A stretch of DNA of 64,000 nt from assembly GCA_041908445.1 (NCBI GenBank), contig JAYRFK010000075.1:71021-135020 (forward strand), given 5' to 3'. Each line of letters starts with the position of its first letter. Within the stretch, counting starts at the first letter, position 1. A program made the position numbers and the translations under genes. The notes beneath the pieces are model-generated. The model saw only the letters and a program-made list of their open reading frames with translations, did not search any database and was not told the origin of the DNA. Of this stretch, positions 25,382 to 34,920 are shown piece by piece. The stretch comes from JAEUJM01 sp041908445. Its GTDB lineage: Bacteria; Actinomycetota; Acidimicrobiia; Acidimicrobiales; DATDAH01.

Positions 25382-27880
25382 GTGGAGTTCGGGACGAGAC
25401 GGGCGGGGGCGCGCCGACAGATCGAGCGCACGCTCGCACCCGCCGTGGCGCTGAGCGCCCTCGCGGTCAGCCAGCCCCTCCTCGAGCTGTTCGGGCAGAA
25501 CCCGACCTTCTTCGTGGCCAGGGACGCGGGGACGACGGGGATCGTCCTGTTCGGCGCCGCCGTCGCCATCGGGCCGTCGCTGCTCGCGATCGGCGTCGTC
25601 GCGCTCGCGGCGGTGCTCTCCCCCCGCCTCGCCGCCGCGGCCCACCACGTCGTGGTGGTGGCGCTCGCCGGCCTGGCGGCCTCCACGTTGCTCGTGCACG
25701 CGGGCGGGTCGGGGCCGCTGGTGGTGATCGGGGCGCTGGCCGTGGGGGTCCTGGTGGCCATGGGCCTCGAGCACGTCGACGGGCTCCGAGGTGCCACGGA
25801 GTGCCTCACGCCCCTGCCGATGCTGATCCTCGCGCTGTTCCTGTTCGTCTCCCCCACCTCGCGCCTGCTGTGGTCGCCCGCCGCGTCCGCGCAGCCGGCG
25901 CAGCACGTGGACCGCCCTGCCGACGTGGCCCTGCTCGTGTTCGACGAGCTGCCGCTGGCGAGCCTGCTGCGGGCGGACGGCACCATCGACGAGCAGCGCT
26001 TCCCCCACTTCGCCGAGCTCGCCCGCCACGGCACGTGGTACCGCAACGCCACGACCTCGTACCCGCGCACCGAGATGGCGGTGCCCAGCCTGCTCAGCGG
26101 CACCCGGCCGGCACCCGGGGCCATCCCGAGCGTCGTGGACTACCCCCAGAACCTCTTCACCCTGCTGTCGGCGACGTACCGGATGAACGTGGTCGAGGAG
26201 GTCACCGACCTCTGCCCCGACGAGGTCTGCGGCGGGACGGCGGCACCGGCGGGCGGCGACACGATGGCGGCGCTGCGCGACGCCGCCGTCGTCTACGGCC
26301 ACCAGGCGGTCCCCGACCCGTGGGCGTCCCGCCTGCCGGTCGTCACCCGGTCCTGGGGCGGGTTCGCCGGCGCCGAGCAGGTGGAGGACCCCTTCGACCG
26401 TCGCCGCGACGACCCCCCGGGCACCCAGACCCAGGTGGGCAAGGTCGCCTTCGCCGACCGCATGATCGACGCGATCCACCGGGGCGCCGCCCCCAGCCTG
26501 AACGTGGCCCACGTGGTGTTCCCGCACTCGCCGTGGACCCTCACGCCGGACGGCCAGGAGTACAACGCGACGCTCGAGGGCCTGCACTGGGACCCGAAGA
26601 GCCGCTGGGAGCCCGGGTCCACCTACGTCCGCCGAGGCCAGGCCATGCACCTGCTCCAGCTCGGGTACGCCGACGCGGTGCTCGGCCGCCTCATCGACCG
26701 CCTCCGCGCCGAGGGGATGTGGCACGACGCCCTCGTCGCCGTCGTGGCCGACCACGGTGCCGCGTTCCGCGCCGGTGACTTCCTGCGCGAGCCGTCGGGG
26801 CACAACGAGCAGGAGCTGTTCCGCGTGCCGTTCCTCCTCAAGGCGCCGGGCCAGACCCGCGGGGTGGTCGACGATCGTCCGGCGCAGCTGGTCGATCTCG
26901 TGCCCACCATCGCCGAGCGGCTGGGCGTCGAGACGTCCTGGCGGTTCGACGGCGTGGCGCTGCACCCGGACGGGAACCGCCCGGACCCGCTCGTGGTGTT
27001 GCCGACCGCCGCAGGCCCACAGCCGTTCACCCGCAGCGTCGACCCGCTCCTCGCCCTCGCCCGCCGCAACGCGCGCCGCTTCCCGCACGGCGACGGGTGG
27101 TCGGCGCTCTTCGCCGTGGGCGCCGACGGGGGGCGGGTCGGTCGACCGACCGCGGCGCTCCCCCGGGCCCCCGACGGCGCCCCCACCTGGCGATGGTCCT
27201 CCGAGGCGGCCGCCGCCTACGACGAGATCGACCCGGACGGCGCGTTCCTGCCGATCCAGCTCGTCGGCACGCTCGAGGGACCGCCGGGAGCCGGCCCGCC
27301 CGACCACGTCCTCGTGGCCCTGGACGGGGTGGTCGCCGGCGTGGGCGACGGGCTCACCGAACGTTCGCCGGGCCGCTGGCGCTTCGTGGCGCTGCTCGAC
27401 CCGTCCCGCTTCACGAGCGGCGCCGCCCGGCTGGAGGTCTTCGTGCCCGTGGGCGACGACCACCGGGGCTTCGCCGAGGCCGGCCGGGCCGACCAGGGGG
27501 ACGCGCGCCTGGCGTCCGACGACCACGGGACCCCCACGATGCTCGATCGGGGCGATCGACACCTGCCCGTCGAGGCCCCCACCGAACGACGGCGGCTCGA
27601 GATCGACCGGGCGTTCAGCGACGGCGTGTCGGTCGTCATCGACGGCCTCTCGGTCGAGGACGGGACCGAACGGCCGAGCGAGGTCCTCGCCTTCGTCGAC
27701 GGCCGAGCCGCCAGCCTCGGGGCGAACCCGTACCCGACGCTCAACCAGGGCGGCGAGGAGCTCGACCGCTGGGGCTTCGAGATCGTGATCCCCCACGAGG
27801 CGCTCGGCGGCGAGGACCGGGGCTGGGTGGTGGCCGTGTACCCCGACCACGCGCTCGCGGTGGCGGTGGACTGGCGCTGA
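25382..27880 (+). CDS. Membrane sulfatase-fold (LTA-synthase-like) protein
   Basis: About 832 residues. Four to five N-terminal membrane helices (about 20-175) are followed by an alkaline-phosphatase-superfamily domain starting ADVALLVFDELPL. The nucleophile region reads SYPRTEMAVPSLLSG, so a Thr, not a formylglycine Cys, is expected, as in LTA synthase and phosphoethanolamine transferases. VADHGAAF and HNEQELFRVPFLLK carry the other metal ligands. A C-terminal region of about 250 residues with two repeated beta-type segments has no family I recognise. A transfer of a phospho-group to an envelope glycan is inferred. The start is uncertain; GTG at 25445 is an alternative. Confidence 0.75.
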   Translation: MEFGTRRAGARRQIERTLAPAVALSALAVSQPLLELFGQNPTFFVARDAGTTGIVLFGAAVAIGPSLLAIGVVALAAVLSPRLAAAAHHVVVVALAGLAASTLLVHAGGSGPLVVIGALAVGVLVAMGLEHVDGLRGATECLTPLPMLILALFLFVSPTSRLLWSPAASAQPAQHVDRPADVALLVFDELPLASLLRADGTIDEQRFPHFAELARHGTWYRNATTSYPRTEMAVPSLLSGTRPAPGAIPSVVDYPQNLFTLLSATYRMNVVEEVTDLCPDEVCGGTAAPAGGDTMAALRDAAVVYGHQAVPDPWASRLPVVTRSWGGFAGAEQVEDPFDRRRDDPPGTQTQVGKVAFADRMIDAIHRGAAPSLNVAHVVFPHSPWTLTPDGQEYNATLEGLHWDPKSRWEPGSTYVRRGQAMHLLQLGYADAVLGRLIDRLRAEGMWHDALVAVVADHGAAFRAGDFLREPSGHNEQELFRVPFLLKAPGQTRGVVDDRPAQLVDLVPTIAERLGVETSWRFDGVALHPDGNRPDPLVVLPTAAGPQPFTRSVDPLLALARRNARRFPHGDGWSALFAVGADGGRVGRPTAALPRAPDGAPTWRWSSEAAAAYDEIDPDGAFLPIQLVGTLEGPPGAGPPDHVLVALDGVVAGVGDGLTERSPGRWRFVALLDPSRFTSGAARLEVFVPVGDDHRGFAEAGRADQGDARLASDDHGTPTMLDRGDRHLPVEAPTERRRLEIDRAFSDGVSVVIDGLSVEDGTERPSEVLAFVDGRAASLGANPYPTLNQGGEELDRWGFEIVIPHEALGGEDRGWVVAVYPDHALAVAVDWR

Positions 27881-27907
27881 GGTCCACCGGCCCGCCGGCG
27901 GGTCGGA

Positions 27908-28522
27908 TCAGACCTCGAGGGCGGCGCGGAAGAACTCGCGGATGTGGTCGAGGCGGGTCTCGAGCGCCTCGGGCGACGTGGGGTCGCGGCCGAGCATGGA
28001 CTCGATCACCGGGAGGTCGCTGAAGTAGCTGAGCATCGCCCCATAGCCCGTCAGCAGCAGCTGCTCGGGGTCGTGGCGGCGGAAGTGGCCGGCGTCCATC
28101 TCGCGCTGCAGGAACGCCGCCGCCCGTTCGAACTGGGGCCGCATGGCGGCGCCGAGGTCGAGGCCCAGGTGGCCCTCGCTCTCCAGGAACTCGCGCCGCA
28201 GGAGGCGCACGAACTCGGGGCTGTCCATGAAGAACCGGAAGCCGGCGGTGAGGCCCCGCTCGAGGAGGATCCACCCCTGGCGGTCGGTGTCGGTGACCGC
28301 CTCCTCGATCAGCACGTACCACTCGGCCAGCGCGGTCTCGAAGACCTCGAGGTAGAGCGCCTGCTTCGACTCGAAGTGGTAGAGCAGGCTGGGACGACGG
28401 ATCCCGACCGCATCGGCGATGTCGTTCAGCGAGGTGCCCTCGAAGCCGTGCTCGGCGAAGCAGCGCCGGGCCTCGAGCAGGATCGCCTCGCGCGTCGAGA
28501 GCGCGACGAGGGGTTCGGCCAC
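27908..28522 (-). CDS. TetR-family regulator
   Basis: 204 residues with a TetR helix-turn-helix (TREAILLEARRCFAEHGFEGTSL, then GIRRPSLLYHFESKQAL, about 8-55) and an all-helical ligand domain. It is convergent with the membrane sulfatase gene and divergent from the sulfatase lipoprotein gene, whose start is 68 bases away; it may control that gene or itself. GTG at 28522 chosen because TAGCAT lies 7 bases before it. Confidence 0.9.
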   Translation of the reverse strand: MAEPLVALSTREAILLEARRCFAEHGFEGTSLNDIADAVGIRRPSLLYHFESKQALYLEVFETALAEWYVLIEEAVTDTDRQGWILLERGLTAGFRFFMDSPEFVRLLRREFLESEGHLGLDLGAAMRPQFERAAAFLQREMDAGHFRRHDPEQLLLTGYGAMLSYFSDLPVIESMLGRDPTSPEALETRLDHIREFFRAALEV

Positions 28523-28529
28523 GACCGGA

Positions 28530-28535
28530 ATGCTA
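28530..28535 (-). promoter_or_regulatory. -10 element for tetR gene
   Basis: TAGCAT, 7 bases, GTG. The 68-base divergent gap must hold the operators for both genes; I see no clear palindrome in it. Confidence 0.45.
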
Positions 28536-28590
28536 CCGACCGAGGCCCGGCGCGCCCCGGGAGGATCGGTGCGGACGGTAGACAGGGGCG

Positions 28591-30102
28591 GTGGATCGGC
28601 GGAGGTGGCTCGCGCTCGTGGCAGTGGCGCTCGTGGCCGTCTCGGCGGCCTGCTCGGGCGGCGGCGGGCCCGAGGACGGCGGCGGCGGCCCGGCACAGGA
28701 CGGGGATCGACCGAACGTGGTGATGGTCATGACCGACGACCAGACCGCCGACAGCCTCGCGGTGATGGGCCGGACGCGGGCGCTCATCGGCGAGGAGGGC
28801 ACCACGTACACCCAGGGCGTCGCCAGCTTCCCGCTGTGCTGCCCGGCCCGGGCCCAGGTCCTCACCGGCCAGTACGCCCACAACAACGGCGTGCGGGACA
28901 ACGCGCCGCCGGACGGCGGCTATCCCGCCCTCGACGCCGACGAGACCCTCGCGGTGTGGCTCCAGCGGGCCGGGTACGCCACCGCCCACGTCGGCAAGTA
29001 CCTGAACGCCTACACCGCCGCGGCGCAGCCCTCGGTCCCACCAGGCTGGGACCACTGGTTCGCCCTGGTCGACCCGAGCGCCACGAACTACTTCGAGTAC
29101 GACGTCAACGTCGACGGTGAGATCCGCTCCTTCGGCCCGGACGAGGCCGACTACCAGACCGACGTGCTCGCCGACGAGGCCGTCCGCCAGGTGCACGAGC
29201 TCGCCGGCGGCGACGAGCCCTTCCTCCTCGACTTCTGGCCGACCGCGCCCCACACCGGCCTCGGCGAGGGCGCGCTCCCGTTCTCCCCCGCCCCGGCCCC
29301 CCGTCACTACGGCGACTTCGCCGACGAGCCGCTCCCCGACACGCCCGCCATCGCCGAGGCGGACGTGAGCGACAAGCCGGCCTTCGTGGACGGCATCGAG
29401 GAGGCGTTCGCCCTCGGCGTCGTCGAGTACAACCTCGAGAACGGCACCGACCTCACCCTGACCGAGCTCGAGACCGAGGCCCACCGGCGCTACCTGGAGT
29501 CGCTCCTGGCGGTGGACGAGGCGGTCGGCCGCCTCGTCGACGCGCTCGAGGAGGAGGGGGTGCTCGACGACACGATCATCGTGTTCGTGTCCGACAACGG
29601 CTGGAGCTTCGGCGAGCACCGGATCCCCTTCGCCAAGGTCCTGCCCTACGAGAACGTCCTGCGGGTGCCGTTCCTCGTGCGGGGGCCGGGCTTCGCCGCC
29701 GGCGCCACCGTCGACACCCAGGTCGCGCTCGTCGACCTGCCCGCCACGGTGCTCGCCGCCACCGGGGCCGCCCCGGGCCTGGCCCTCGCCGGCCGGCCGC
29801 TGCCCGGCGGGCCGGGGGCGGCCGACGACGCGCCGCCCCGGGCGCTGCTGCTCGAGAGCCCGCCGCGGGGCTCGGGCCGGATCCCCCACTACGAGGGCGT
29901 CCGCACCGACCGGTACACCTACGTGGCCTGGGACACCGGCGAGGTGGAGCTGTACGACCGGTCGACCGACCCGGACGAGCTCGAGAACACCGCCGGCGAC
30001 CCGGCGACCGCGGGCACCCGGGCCGCGCTCGCCATCCTGCTCGACCAGCTCCGGGGCTGCGTGGGCACCGGCTGCCAGGTGCCCGTGCCGGCGGGGCTCT
30101 GA
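28591..30102 (+). CDS. Sulfatase lipoprotein
   Basis: 503 residues. A lipoprotein signal ends VSAAC (Cys21). The domain starts RPNVVMVMTDDQ, and Cys83 in LCCPARAQ fits the C-x-P-x-R sulfatase signature, in which Cys is converted to formylglycine. FVSDNGWSFGEH and LPYENVLRVPFLVRGPG supply metal and substrate residues. It hydrolyses sulfate esters outside the membrane; substrate unknown, possibly a glycan because nagA follows after 5 bases. The maturation enzyme (FGE) is not in this window. Confidence 0.9.
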   Translation: MDRRRWLALVAVALVAVSAACSGGGGPEDGGGGPAQDGDRPNVVMVMTDDQTADSLAVMGRTRALIGEEGTTYTQGVASFPLCCPARAQVLTGQYAHNNGVRDNAPPDGGYPALDADETLAVWLQRAGYATAHVGKYLNAYTAAAQPSVPPGWDHWFALVDPSATNYFEYDVNVDGEIRSFGPDEADYQTDVLADEAVRQVHELAGGDEPFLLDFWPTAPHTGLGEGALPFSPAPAPRHYGDFADEPLPDTPAIAEADVSDKPAFVDGIEEAFALGVVEYNLENGTDLTLTELETEAHRRYLESLLAVDEAVGRLVDALEEEGVLDDTIIVFVSDNGWSFGEHRIPFAKVLPYENVLRVPFLVRGPGFAAGATVDTQVALVDLPATVLAATGAAPGLALAGRPLPGGPGAADDAPPRALLLESPPRGSGRIPHYEGVRTDRYTYVAWDTGEVELYDRSTDPDELENTAGDPATAGTRAALAILLDQLRGCVGTGCQVPVPAGL

Positions 30103-30107
30103 CACCG

Positions 30108-31202
30108 GTGGCCACGATCCGCGGCGCCCGCGCCCTGACCCCCGACGGGTGGACGGGCGCCGTCGAGGTCGTCACGGCCGCCGACGGCACGATCGCCGAG
30201 CTGCGGCCCGCCGGCGGCCCCGTGCCCGACGTGGCCCTCGTGCCCGGGTTCGTCGACCTGCAGGTCAACGGCCACGACGACGTCGACGTGGCCACCGCCG
30301 AGGGCGAGGACTGGGAGCGCATGGACGGGCTGCTCGCCGCCCAGGGCGTGACGACCTGGTGCCCCACGCTGGTCACCGCCCCCCTGGAGGCCTACGCCGC
30401 CCCGCTCGCCCGGATCACCGCCGCCGCGGCCCGGTCCGGCGCCCGCCCCGCCGTCGCCGGCGCCCACCTCGAGGGCCCGTTCCTCGGGGGCCGGGCCGGC
30501 GCCCACCCCACCGAGCACCTCCGCGCCGCCGATCCCGGTTGGCTGGCGGCGCTGCCCGGGATCGTCCGCGTCGTGACCCTCGGCCCGGAGGTCGACGGCG
30601 CCCACGAAGCCATCCGCACCCTCGCGGACCGGGGCGCCCTCGTCGCGCTCGGCCACTCGGCCGCGACGTACGAGCAGGCCGAGGCCGCGGTGGATGCCGG
30701 CGCCCGGCTCGTCACCCACTGCTTCAACGCGTCCGGCGAGCTCCACCAGCGGGCGCCGGGCTTCCTCGGTGCGGCGCTGAGCGACGACCGCGTCGCCGTC
30801 TCGCTCATCGCCGACCTGGCCCACGTGCACCCCGCGCTGCTCCGCCTGGCCTTCCGGGCCAAGGGCCGGGGCCGGGTCGTCCTGGTCACCGACGCCGTGG
30901 CCTGGCGGTCCGGTCGCATCGGCGCCATCGAGATGGCACCGGGCGACGACGGCGTGCCCCGCCTGCCCGACGGCACCCTCGCCGGGAGCGCGCTCACCAT
31001 GGACCGGGCGGTGCGCAACGTGGTCGGTGCCGCCGGGGTCGACCTCGCCGACGCGGTGGCCGCGGCCTCGACCACCCCGGCGTCGCTGCTCGGCCTGGAG
31101 GACCGAGGTGCCCTCGCCCCGGGCCGTCGCGCCGACGTGGTGGCCCTGTCGGGCACCCTCGAGGTCGCCGCCACCTGGGTGGCCGGCGAGCAGGTCCACT
31201 GA
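30108..31202 (+). CDS. nagA: N-acetylglucosamine-6-phosphate deacetylase
   Basis: 364 residues. Amidohydrolase fold with VPGFVDLQVNGHDDVDV, metal ligand Glu in HLEGPFL, GHSAATYEQA, THCFNASG and VTDAVAW. It removes acetate from GlcNAc-6-P, feeding amino sugars into glycolysis or the wall. nagB and a PTS are not present nearby. GTG start 5 bases after the sulfatase stop, so the pair is likely one mRNA, suggesting use of a sulfated amino-sugar polymer (inference). Confidence 0.92.
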   Translation: MATIRGARALTPDGWTGAVEVVTAADGTIAELRPAGGPVPDVALVPGFVDLQVNGHDDVDVATAEGEDWERMDGLLAAQGVTTWCPTLVTAPLEAYAAPLARITAAAARSGARPAVAGAHLEGPFLGGRAGAHPTEHLRAADPGWLAALPGIVRVVTLGPEVDGAHEAIRTLADRGALVALGHSAATYEQAEAAVDAGARLVTHCFNASGELHQRAPGFLGAALSDDRVAVSLIADLAHVHPALLRLAFRAKGRGRVVLVTDAVAWRSGRIGAIEMAPGDDGVPRLPDGTLAGSALTMDRAVRNVVGAAGVDLADAVAAASTTPASLLGLEDRGALAPGRRADVVALSGTLEVAATWVAGEQVH

Positions 31203-31240
31203 CCCGCCGCCGGGGCCTGCTGCCGGCGGGGGCCCGGCGA

Positions 31241-31246
31241 TAGGGT
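31241..31246 (+). promoter_or_regulatory. -10 element for 31254 gene
   Basis: TAGGGT, 7 bases, GTG; leaderless spacing. Confidence 0.45.
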
Positions 31247-31253
31247 CGCCGGC

Positions 31254-31640
31254 GTGGAGATCGTCTCGGCCCTGTTCATCGAGGACGTGCAGATGCGGCC
31301 CGCCCCCGGGCCGTCGACCCGCATCGACATCACCGGCGTCCACTTCTCCGCCGCGGCGCCGGCGCCGGTCCCGATCACGGTCCAGCCCCACCTCTGCGTG
31401 ATCGTGCGCTGCGCCCCCGACGAGGAGGGCACCGGTGCCCTCGAGGTCGTCTACCGGCGCGACGGCGAGCAGGTCGCCCGGCACGCCTCACCACTGCAGG
31501 TGGAGCCCGGCAAGTTCAGCCAGCGCCTCGTCCGCGGCGACCTCACCTTCGACGACTACGGCACCATCGAGGCCCACTGCCGCATCGATCTCGGGCCCGT
31601 CGTGGTCGTCCCGTACACCCTGCTGCCGCCGGTCGGCTGA
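31254..31640 (+). CDS. DUF6941-like beta-rich protein, unknown role
   Basis: 128 residues, rich in alternating beta-strand-like segments (VSALFIEDVQMRP, ITVQPHLCVIVRC, TIEAHCRIDLGP) with no membrane segment and no signal. It resembles the small DUF6941 proteins, which have no known function; the assignment is from memory and weak. A leaderless promoter supports a real gene. The FIST gene follows after 37 bases. Confidence 0.65.
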   Translation: MEIVSALFIEDVQMRPAPGPSTRIDITGVHFSAAAPAPVPITVQPHLCVIVRCAPDEEGTGALEVVYRRDGEQVARHASPLQVEPGKFSQRLVRGDLTFDDYGTIEAHCRIDLGPVVVVPYTLLPPVG

Positions 31641-31677
31641 GGCCGGCCGCCGGACCCGCCCCCACGAGCCCCGCGCC

Positions 31678-32853
31678 GTGCCGTACGCCGCCGCCCTCTC
31701 CGAGCACCCCCTCGCCACCCACGCCACCGGCGAGGTCGTCGGCCAGGTGCTCGAGCGCCTCGGGGGCCAGGCGCCCGACGTGGCCGTGGTGTTCGTGACC
31801 GACGCCCACGGCGGCGCCCTCGAGGACATCGGGGCGACCATCCGGGCGTCGCTCGGCCCGGGCGTCCTGCTCGGCGTCACCGCCGTGTCGGTCACCGGCG
31901 GGTCCCGTGAGGTCGAGGAGCGCCCCGCCGTGTCGCTCTGGGCGGCCCGGTTCGACGGGGCCCCCGGCACGGCCCGTGCGGTGCGACTGCCCGGCGTCGC
32001 CGGCGGCGATCCCGAGGAGGCCGCCGACGCCCTCGTGGCCGCCCTGCCGGGTGGGATCGACCCCGCCCGCGACCTCGTCGTGCTGCTCGCCGACCCGTTC
32101 TCGTTCCCGGCCGACGCCTTCGCCCGGGCCGTCGACGAGGGTCGACCGGGCCTGCTCGTCGCCGGCGGCCTGGCCTCGGCCGCCCGCGGGCCCGGGGGCA
32201 ACCGCCTCCTGCTCGACGACCGGGTCCACGACGACGGCGCGGTCGGCGTCGTCCTGCCCGTCGCGGACCGGGCCGTCCCCGTCGTGTCGCAGGGGTGCCG
32301 CCCCATCGGCGACCCCTACGTGGTCACCCGGGCCGAGGGGAACGTGGTCTACGAGCTCGGCGGGCAGTCGGCCCTCACCCGCCTCGAGGACCTGGTCGCG
32401 TCCATGGGGCCCGACGAGCGGGCGCTGGCCGCCCGCGGCCTGCACATCGGCCGCGTCATCGACGAGCGGCGGGCCCACTTCGAGCGGGGCGACTTCCTGA
32501 TCCGGGGCGTGCTCGGCGCGGACCGCGAGAGCGGCGCCATCGCCATCGGTGACCGGGCCGAGGTGGGCGCGACCCTGCAGTTCCAGGTCCGCGACGCCGA
32601 CGCCGCCGACGAGGACCTCCGGGAGCTGCTGGCCGGCCACGACGCCGACGGGGCCCTGCTGTTCACCTGCAACGGCCGGGGCCGGCGGCTGTTCGGGGTG
32701 GACGACCACGACGCGTCGCTCCTCGACGGCGTGGTCGCCGGAGGCGCCAGCGCGGGCATGTTCTGCGCCGGCGAGCTGGGGCCCGTCGGGGGCCGGAATT
32801 TCGTGCACGGCTTCACCGCCTCCATGGTCCTGTTCACGGACCGGCTCGGGTAG
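31678..32853 (+). CDS. FIST-domain sensor-like protein
   Basis: 391 residues with FIST N (about 40-210) and FIST C (about 215-370) domains. FIST domains occur in signal-transduction proteins and are thought to bind small ligands such as amino acids, but no output domain is attached here. Seen: LLAGHDADGALLFTCNGRGRRLFG and GGASAGMFCAGELGPVGGRNFVHG, the conserved C-terminal signature. The GTG start is the first that includes the whole N domain. Confidence 0.88.
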   Translation: MPYAAALSEHPLATHATGEVVGQVLERLGGQAPDVAVVFVTDAHGGALEDIGATIRASLGPGVLLGVTAVSVTGGSREVEERPAVSLWAARFDGAPGTARAVRLPGVAGGDPEEAADALVAALPGGIDPARDLVVLLADPFSFPADAFARAVDEGRPGLLVAGGLASAARGPGGNRLLLDDRVHDDGAVGVVLPVADRAVPVVSQGCRPIGDPYVVTRAEGNVVYELGGQSALTRLEDLVASMGPDERALAARGLHIGRVIDERRAHFERGDFLIRGVLGADRESGAIAIGDRAEVGATLQFQVRDADAADEDLRELLAGHDADGALLFTCNGRGRRLFGVDDHDASLLDGVVAGGASAGMFCAGELGPVGGRNFVHGFTASMVLFTDRLG

Positions 32854-32856
32854 GGT
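32851..32856 (+). promoter_or_regulatory. Putative -10 for tkt-tal-pgl
   Basis: TAGGGT overlapping the FIST stop codon, about 40 bases before the tkt GTG, which has a GGAGG ribosome site (32887-32891). Confidence 0.35.
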
Positions 32857-32895
32857 CGGGCCGACCTCGTCGCTGTCCGTCCCGCTGGAGGAAAC

Positions 32896-34851
32896 GTGTC
32901 CGATCCCGACCTCGAGCAGCGGGCCATCAACGTCATCCGGGGCCTGTCCATGGACATGCCCCAGGCCGCCAACTCGGGCCACCCGGGCACCGCCATGGCG
33001 CTGGCGCCCGTGGCCCACGTGCTCTGGGACCGGATCATGACCTACGACGCGGCGGCGCCCGACTGGCCCGACCGCGACCGCTTCGTCCTCTCCTGCGGCC
33101 ACGCCTCGGTGCTGCTCTACTCGATGCTGCACCTGACCGGCTTCGGGCTCACCCTCGACGACCTCCGCGACTTCCGCCAGCTGGGCAGCGCCACGCCCGG
33201 CCACCCCGAGGTGCACCACACCGCGGGCGTCGAGGTCACCACCGGGCCCCTCGGCCAGGGCGTGGCCAACGGCGTCGGCATGGGCATCGCCGAGCAGTGG
33301 CTCCGGGCCCGCTTCGGCGCCGACCTCTGCAACCACCACACGTTCGTGCTCTGCAGCGACGGCGACCTCGAGGAGGGCATCAGCCACGAGGCCGCCTCGC
33401 TCGCCGGCCACCTCGGCCTCGGTCGCCTCGTCTACATCTACGACGACAACCACATCACCATCGACGGCCCGACCGAGCTGGCCCTCACCGACGACGCCGC
33501 CAAGCGCTTCGAGGCCTACGGCTGGCACGTCGACGACGTCGGCGAGATCGCCAACGACACCGACGCCCTCGAGGCCGCCATCCGCCGGGCCATGGCGGTC
33601 GAGGACCAGCCCTCGCTCATCGTGCTGCGCAGCCACATCGGCTACCCCTCGCCGAAGTTCACCGACGACGCCAAGGCCCACGGCTCGCCGCTCGGCGAGG
33701 ACGAGGTGCGGGTGACGAAGGAGCTCATGGGCCTGCCGCCCGACGAGACCTTCCACGTCCCCGACGACGTGCTCGAGCTCTACCGCGCCGCCGGCCGGCG
33801 CGGCGCCGGCGCCCGCGCCGAGTGGGAGGCCCGCCTCGCCGCCTGGGACGGCGACCGGGCCGAGTACGACGCCTGCCTGGCCGGCCGGGGCCTCACCGGC
33901 TGGGAGGCCAAGCTGCCGACCTGGCCGGTCGGCGAGAAGGTCGCCACCCGCGTCGCCAGCGGCGACTGCCTGACCGCCGCCGCCGAGGTGGTGCCGGGGC
34001 TCGTCTCGGGCAGCGCCGACCTCACCGGCAACACGGGCACCCAGATCAAGGGCGCCACCTCGCTCAGCGCCGAGGAGCCCGCCGGTCGGGTCATCCACTA
34101 CGGCATCCGCGAGCACGCCATGGGCGGCATCATGAACGGCCTCGCCGCCCACGGCGGCGTGCTCCCGGTGGGTGGCACCTTCCTCAACTTCGCCGACTAC
34201 ATGCGGGGCGCCGTGCGCATCGCCGCCATCACCCAGTCGAAGGTCATCTACTCCTGGACCCACGACTCGGTCGGCCTCGGCGAGGACGGCCCCACCCACC
34301 AGCCCATCGAGCACCTCGCCTCGCTGCGGGCCATGCCGGGGCTGATGGTGATCCGCCCCGCCGACGCCAACGAGACCGCCCACGCCTGGAAGGTCGCCGT
34401 CGACCACGACGGTCCCACCGCCCTGATCCTCAGCCGTCAGAACCTGCCCGTGCTCGACGGGGTCGATCCCGAGGGCGTGGCGCGGGGCGCCTACACCCTC
34501 CGCGCCGCCGAGGCCCCGGCGGTCGTGCTCATCGGCACCGGCAGCGAGGTCGCCGTCTGCGTGGAGGCGGCCGAGCGCCTCGCCGGCGACGGCATCGCCG
34601 CCTCCGTGGTGTCGATGCCCAGCTGGGAGCTCTTCGAGGTCCAGGACCAGGCCTACCGCGACGCGGTGCTGCCCGCCGGGGTGCCCCGCCTCTCGGTCGA
34701 GGCCGCCGCCACCTTCGGCTGGTCGGCCTGGGCCGACGACTCGGTCGGCATCGACCGCTTCGGCCTGTCCGCCCCCGGCGCCCAGGCCCTCGCCGAGCTC
34801 GGCATCGAGCCGGGGCACGTGGCCGAGCGGGCCCGCGCCCTCCTCGGCTGA
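32896..34851 (+). CDS. tkt: Transketolase
   Basis: 651 residues, full length. Thiamine diphosphate and magnesium bind through SDGDLEEGISHEAASLAGHLG to DDNHITIDG; His residues of NSGHPG and GPLGQG are present, as is the pyrimidine-binding GLGEDGPTHQPIEHL. It moves two-carbon units in the pentose phosphate pathway and needs the cofactor whose precursor transporter lies 3 kb downstream. First gene of tkt-tal-pgl. Confidence 0.97.
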   Translation: MSDPDLEQRAINVIRGLSMDMPQAANSGHPGTAMALAPVAHVLWDRIMTYDAAAPDWPDRDRFVLSCGHASVLLYSMLHLTGFGLTLDDLRDFRQLGSATPGHPEVHHTAGVEVTTGPLGQGVANGVGMGIAEQWLRARFGADLCNHHTFVLCSDGDLEEGISHEAASLAGHLGLGRLVYIYDDNHITIDGPTELALTDDAAKRFEAYGWHVDDVGEIANDTDALEAAIRRAMAVEDQPSLIVLRSHIGYPSPKFTDDAKAHGSPLGEDEVRVTKELMGLPPDETFHVPDDVLELYRAAGRRGAGARAEWEARLAAWDGDRAEYDACLAGRGLTGWEAKLPTWPVGEKVATRVASGDCLTAAAEVVPGLVSGSADLTGNTGTQIKGATSLSAEEPAGRVIHYGIREHAMGGIMNGLAAHGGVLPVGGTFLNFADYMRGAVRIAAITQSKVIYSWTHDSVGLGEDGPTHQPIEHLASLRAMPGLMVIRPADANETAHAWKVAVDHDGPTALILSRQNLPVLDGVDPEGVARGAYTLRAAEAPAVVLIGTGSEVAVCVEAAERLAGDGIAASVVSMPSWELFEVQDQAYRDAVLPAGVPRLSVEAAATFGWSAWADDSVGIDRFGLSAPGAQALAELGIEPGHVAERARALLG

Positions 34852-34920
34852 GCCCGGCCCGTCCGTTCCCCTCCCACCGTCCGTCCCACCCGTCCGACGA
34901 CCCGCCCCGGAGCGAACCCC

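Noticed and set aside
27891..27902. CCCGCCGGCGGG palindrome between two convergent genes as a terminator
   Set aside because: Only 6-base arms with no loop and no T-run; palindromes this short are expected by chance in such GC-rich DNA.
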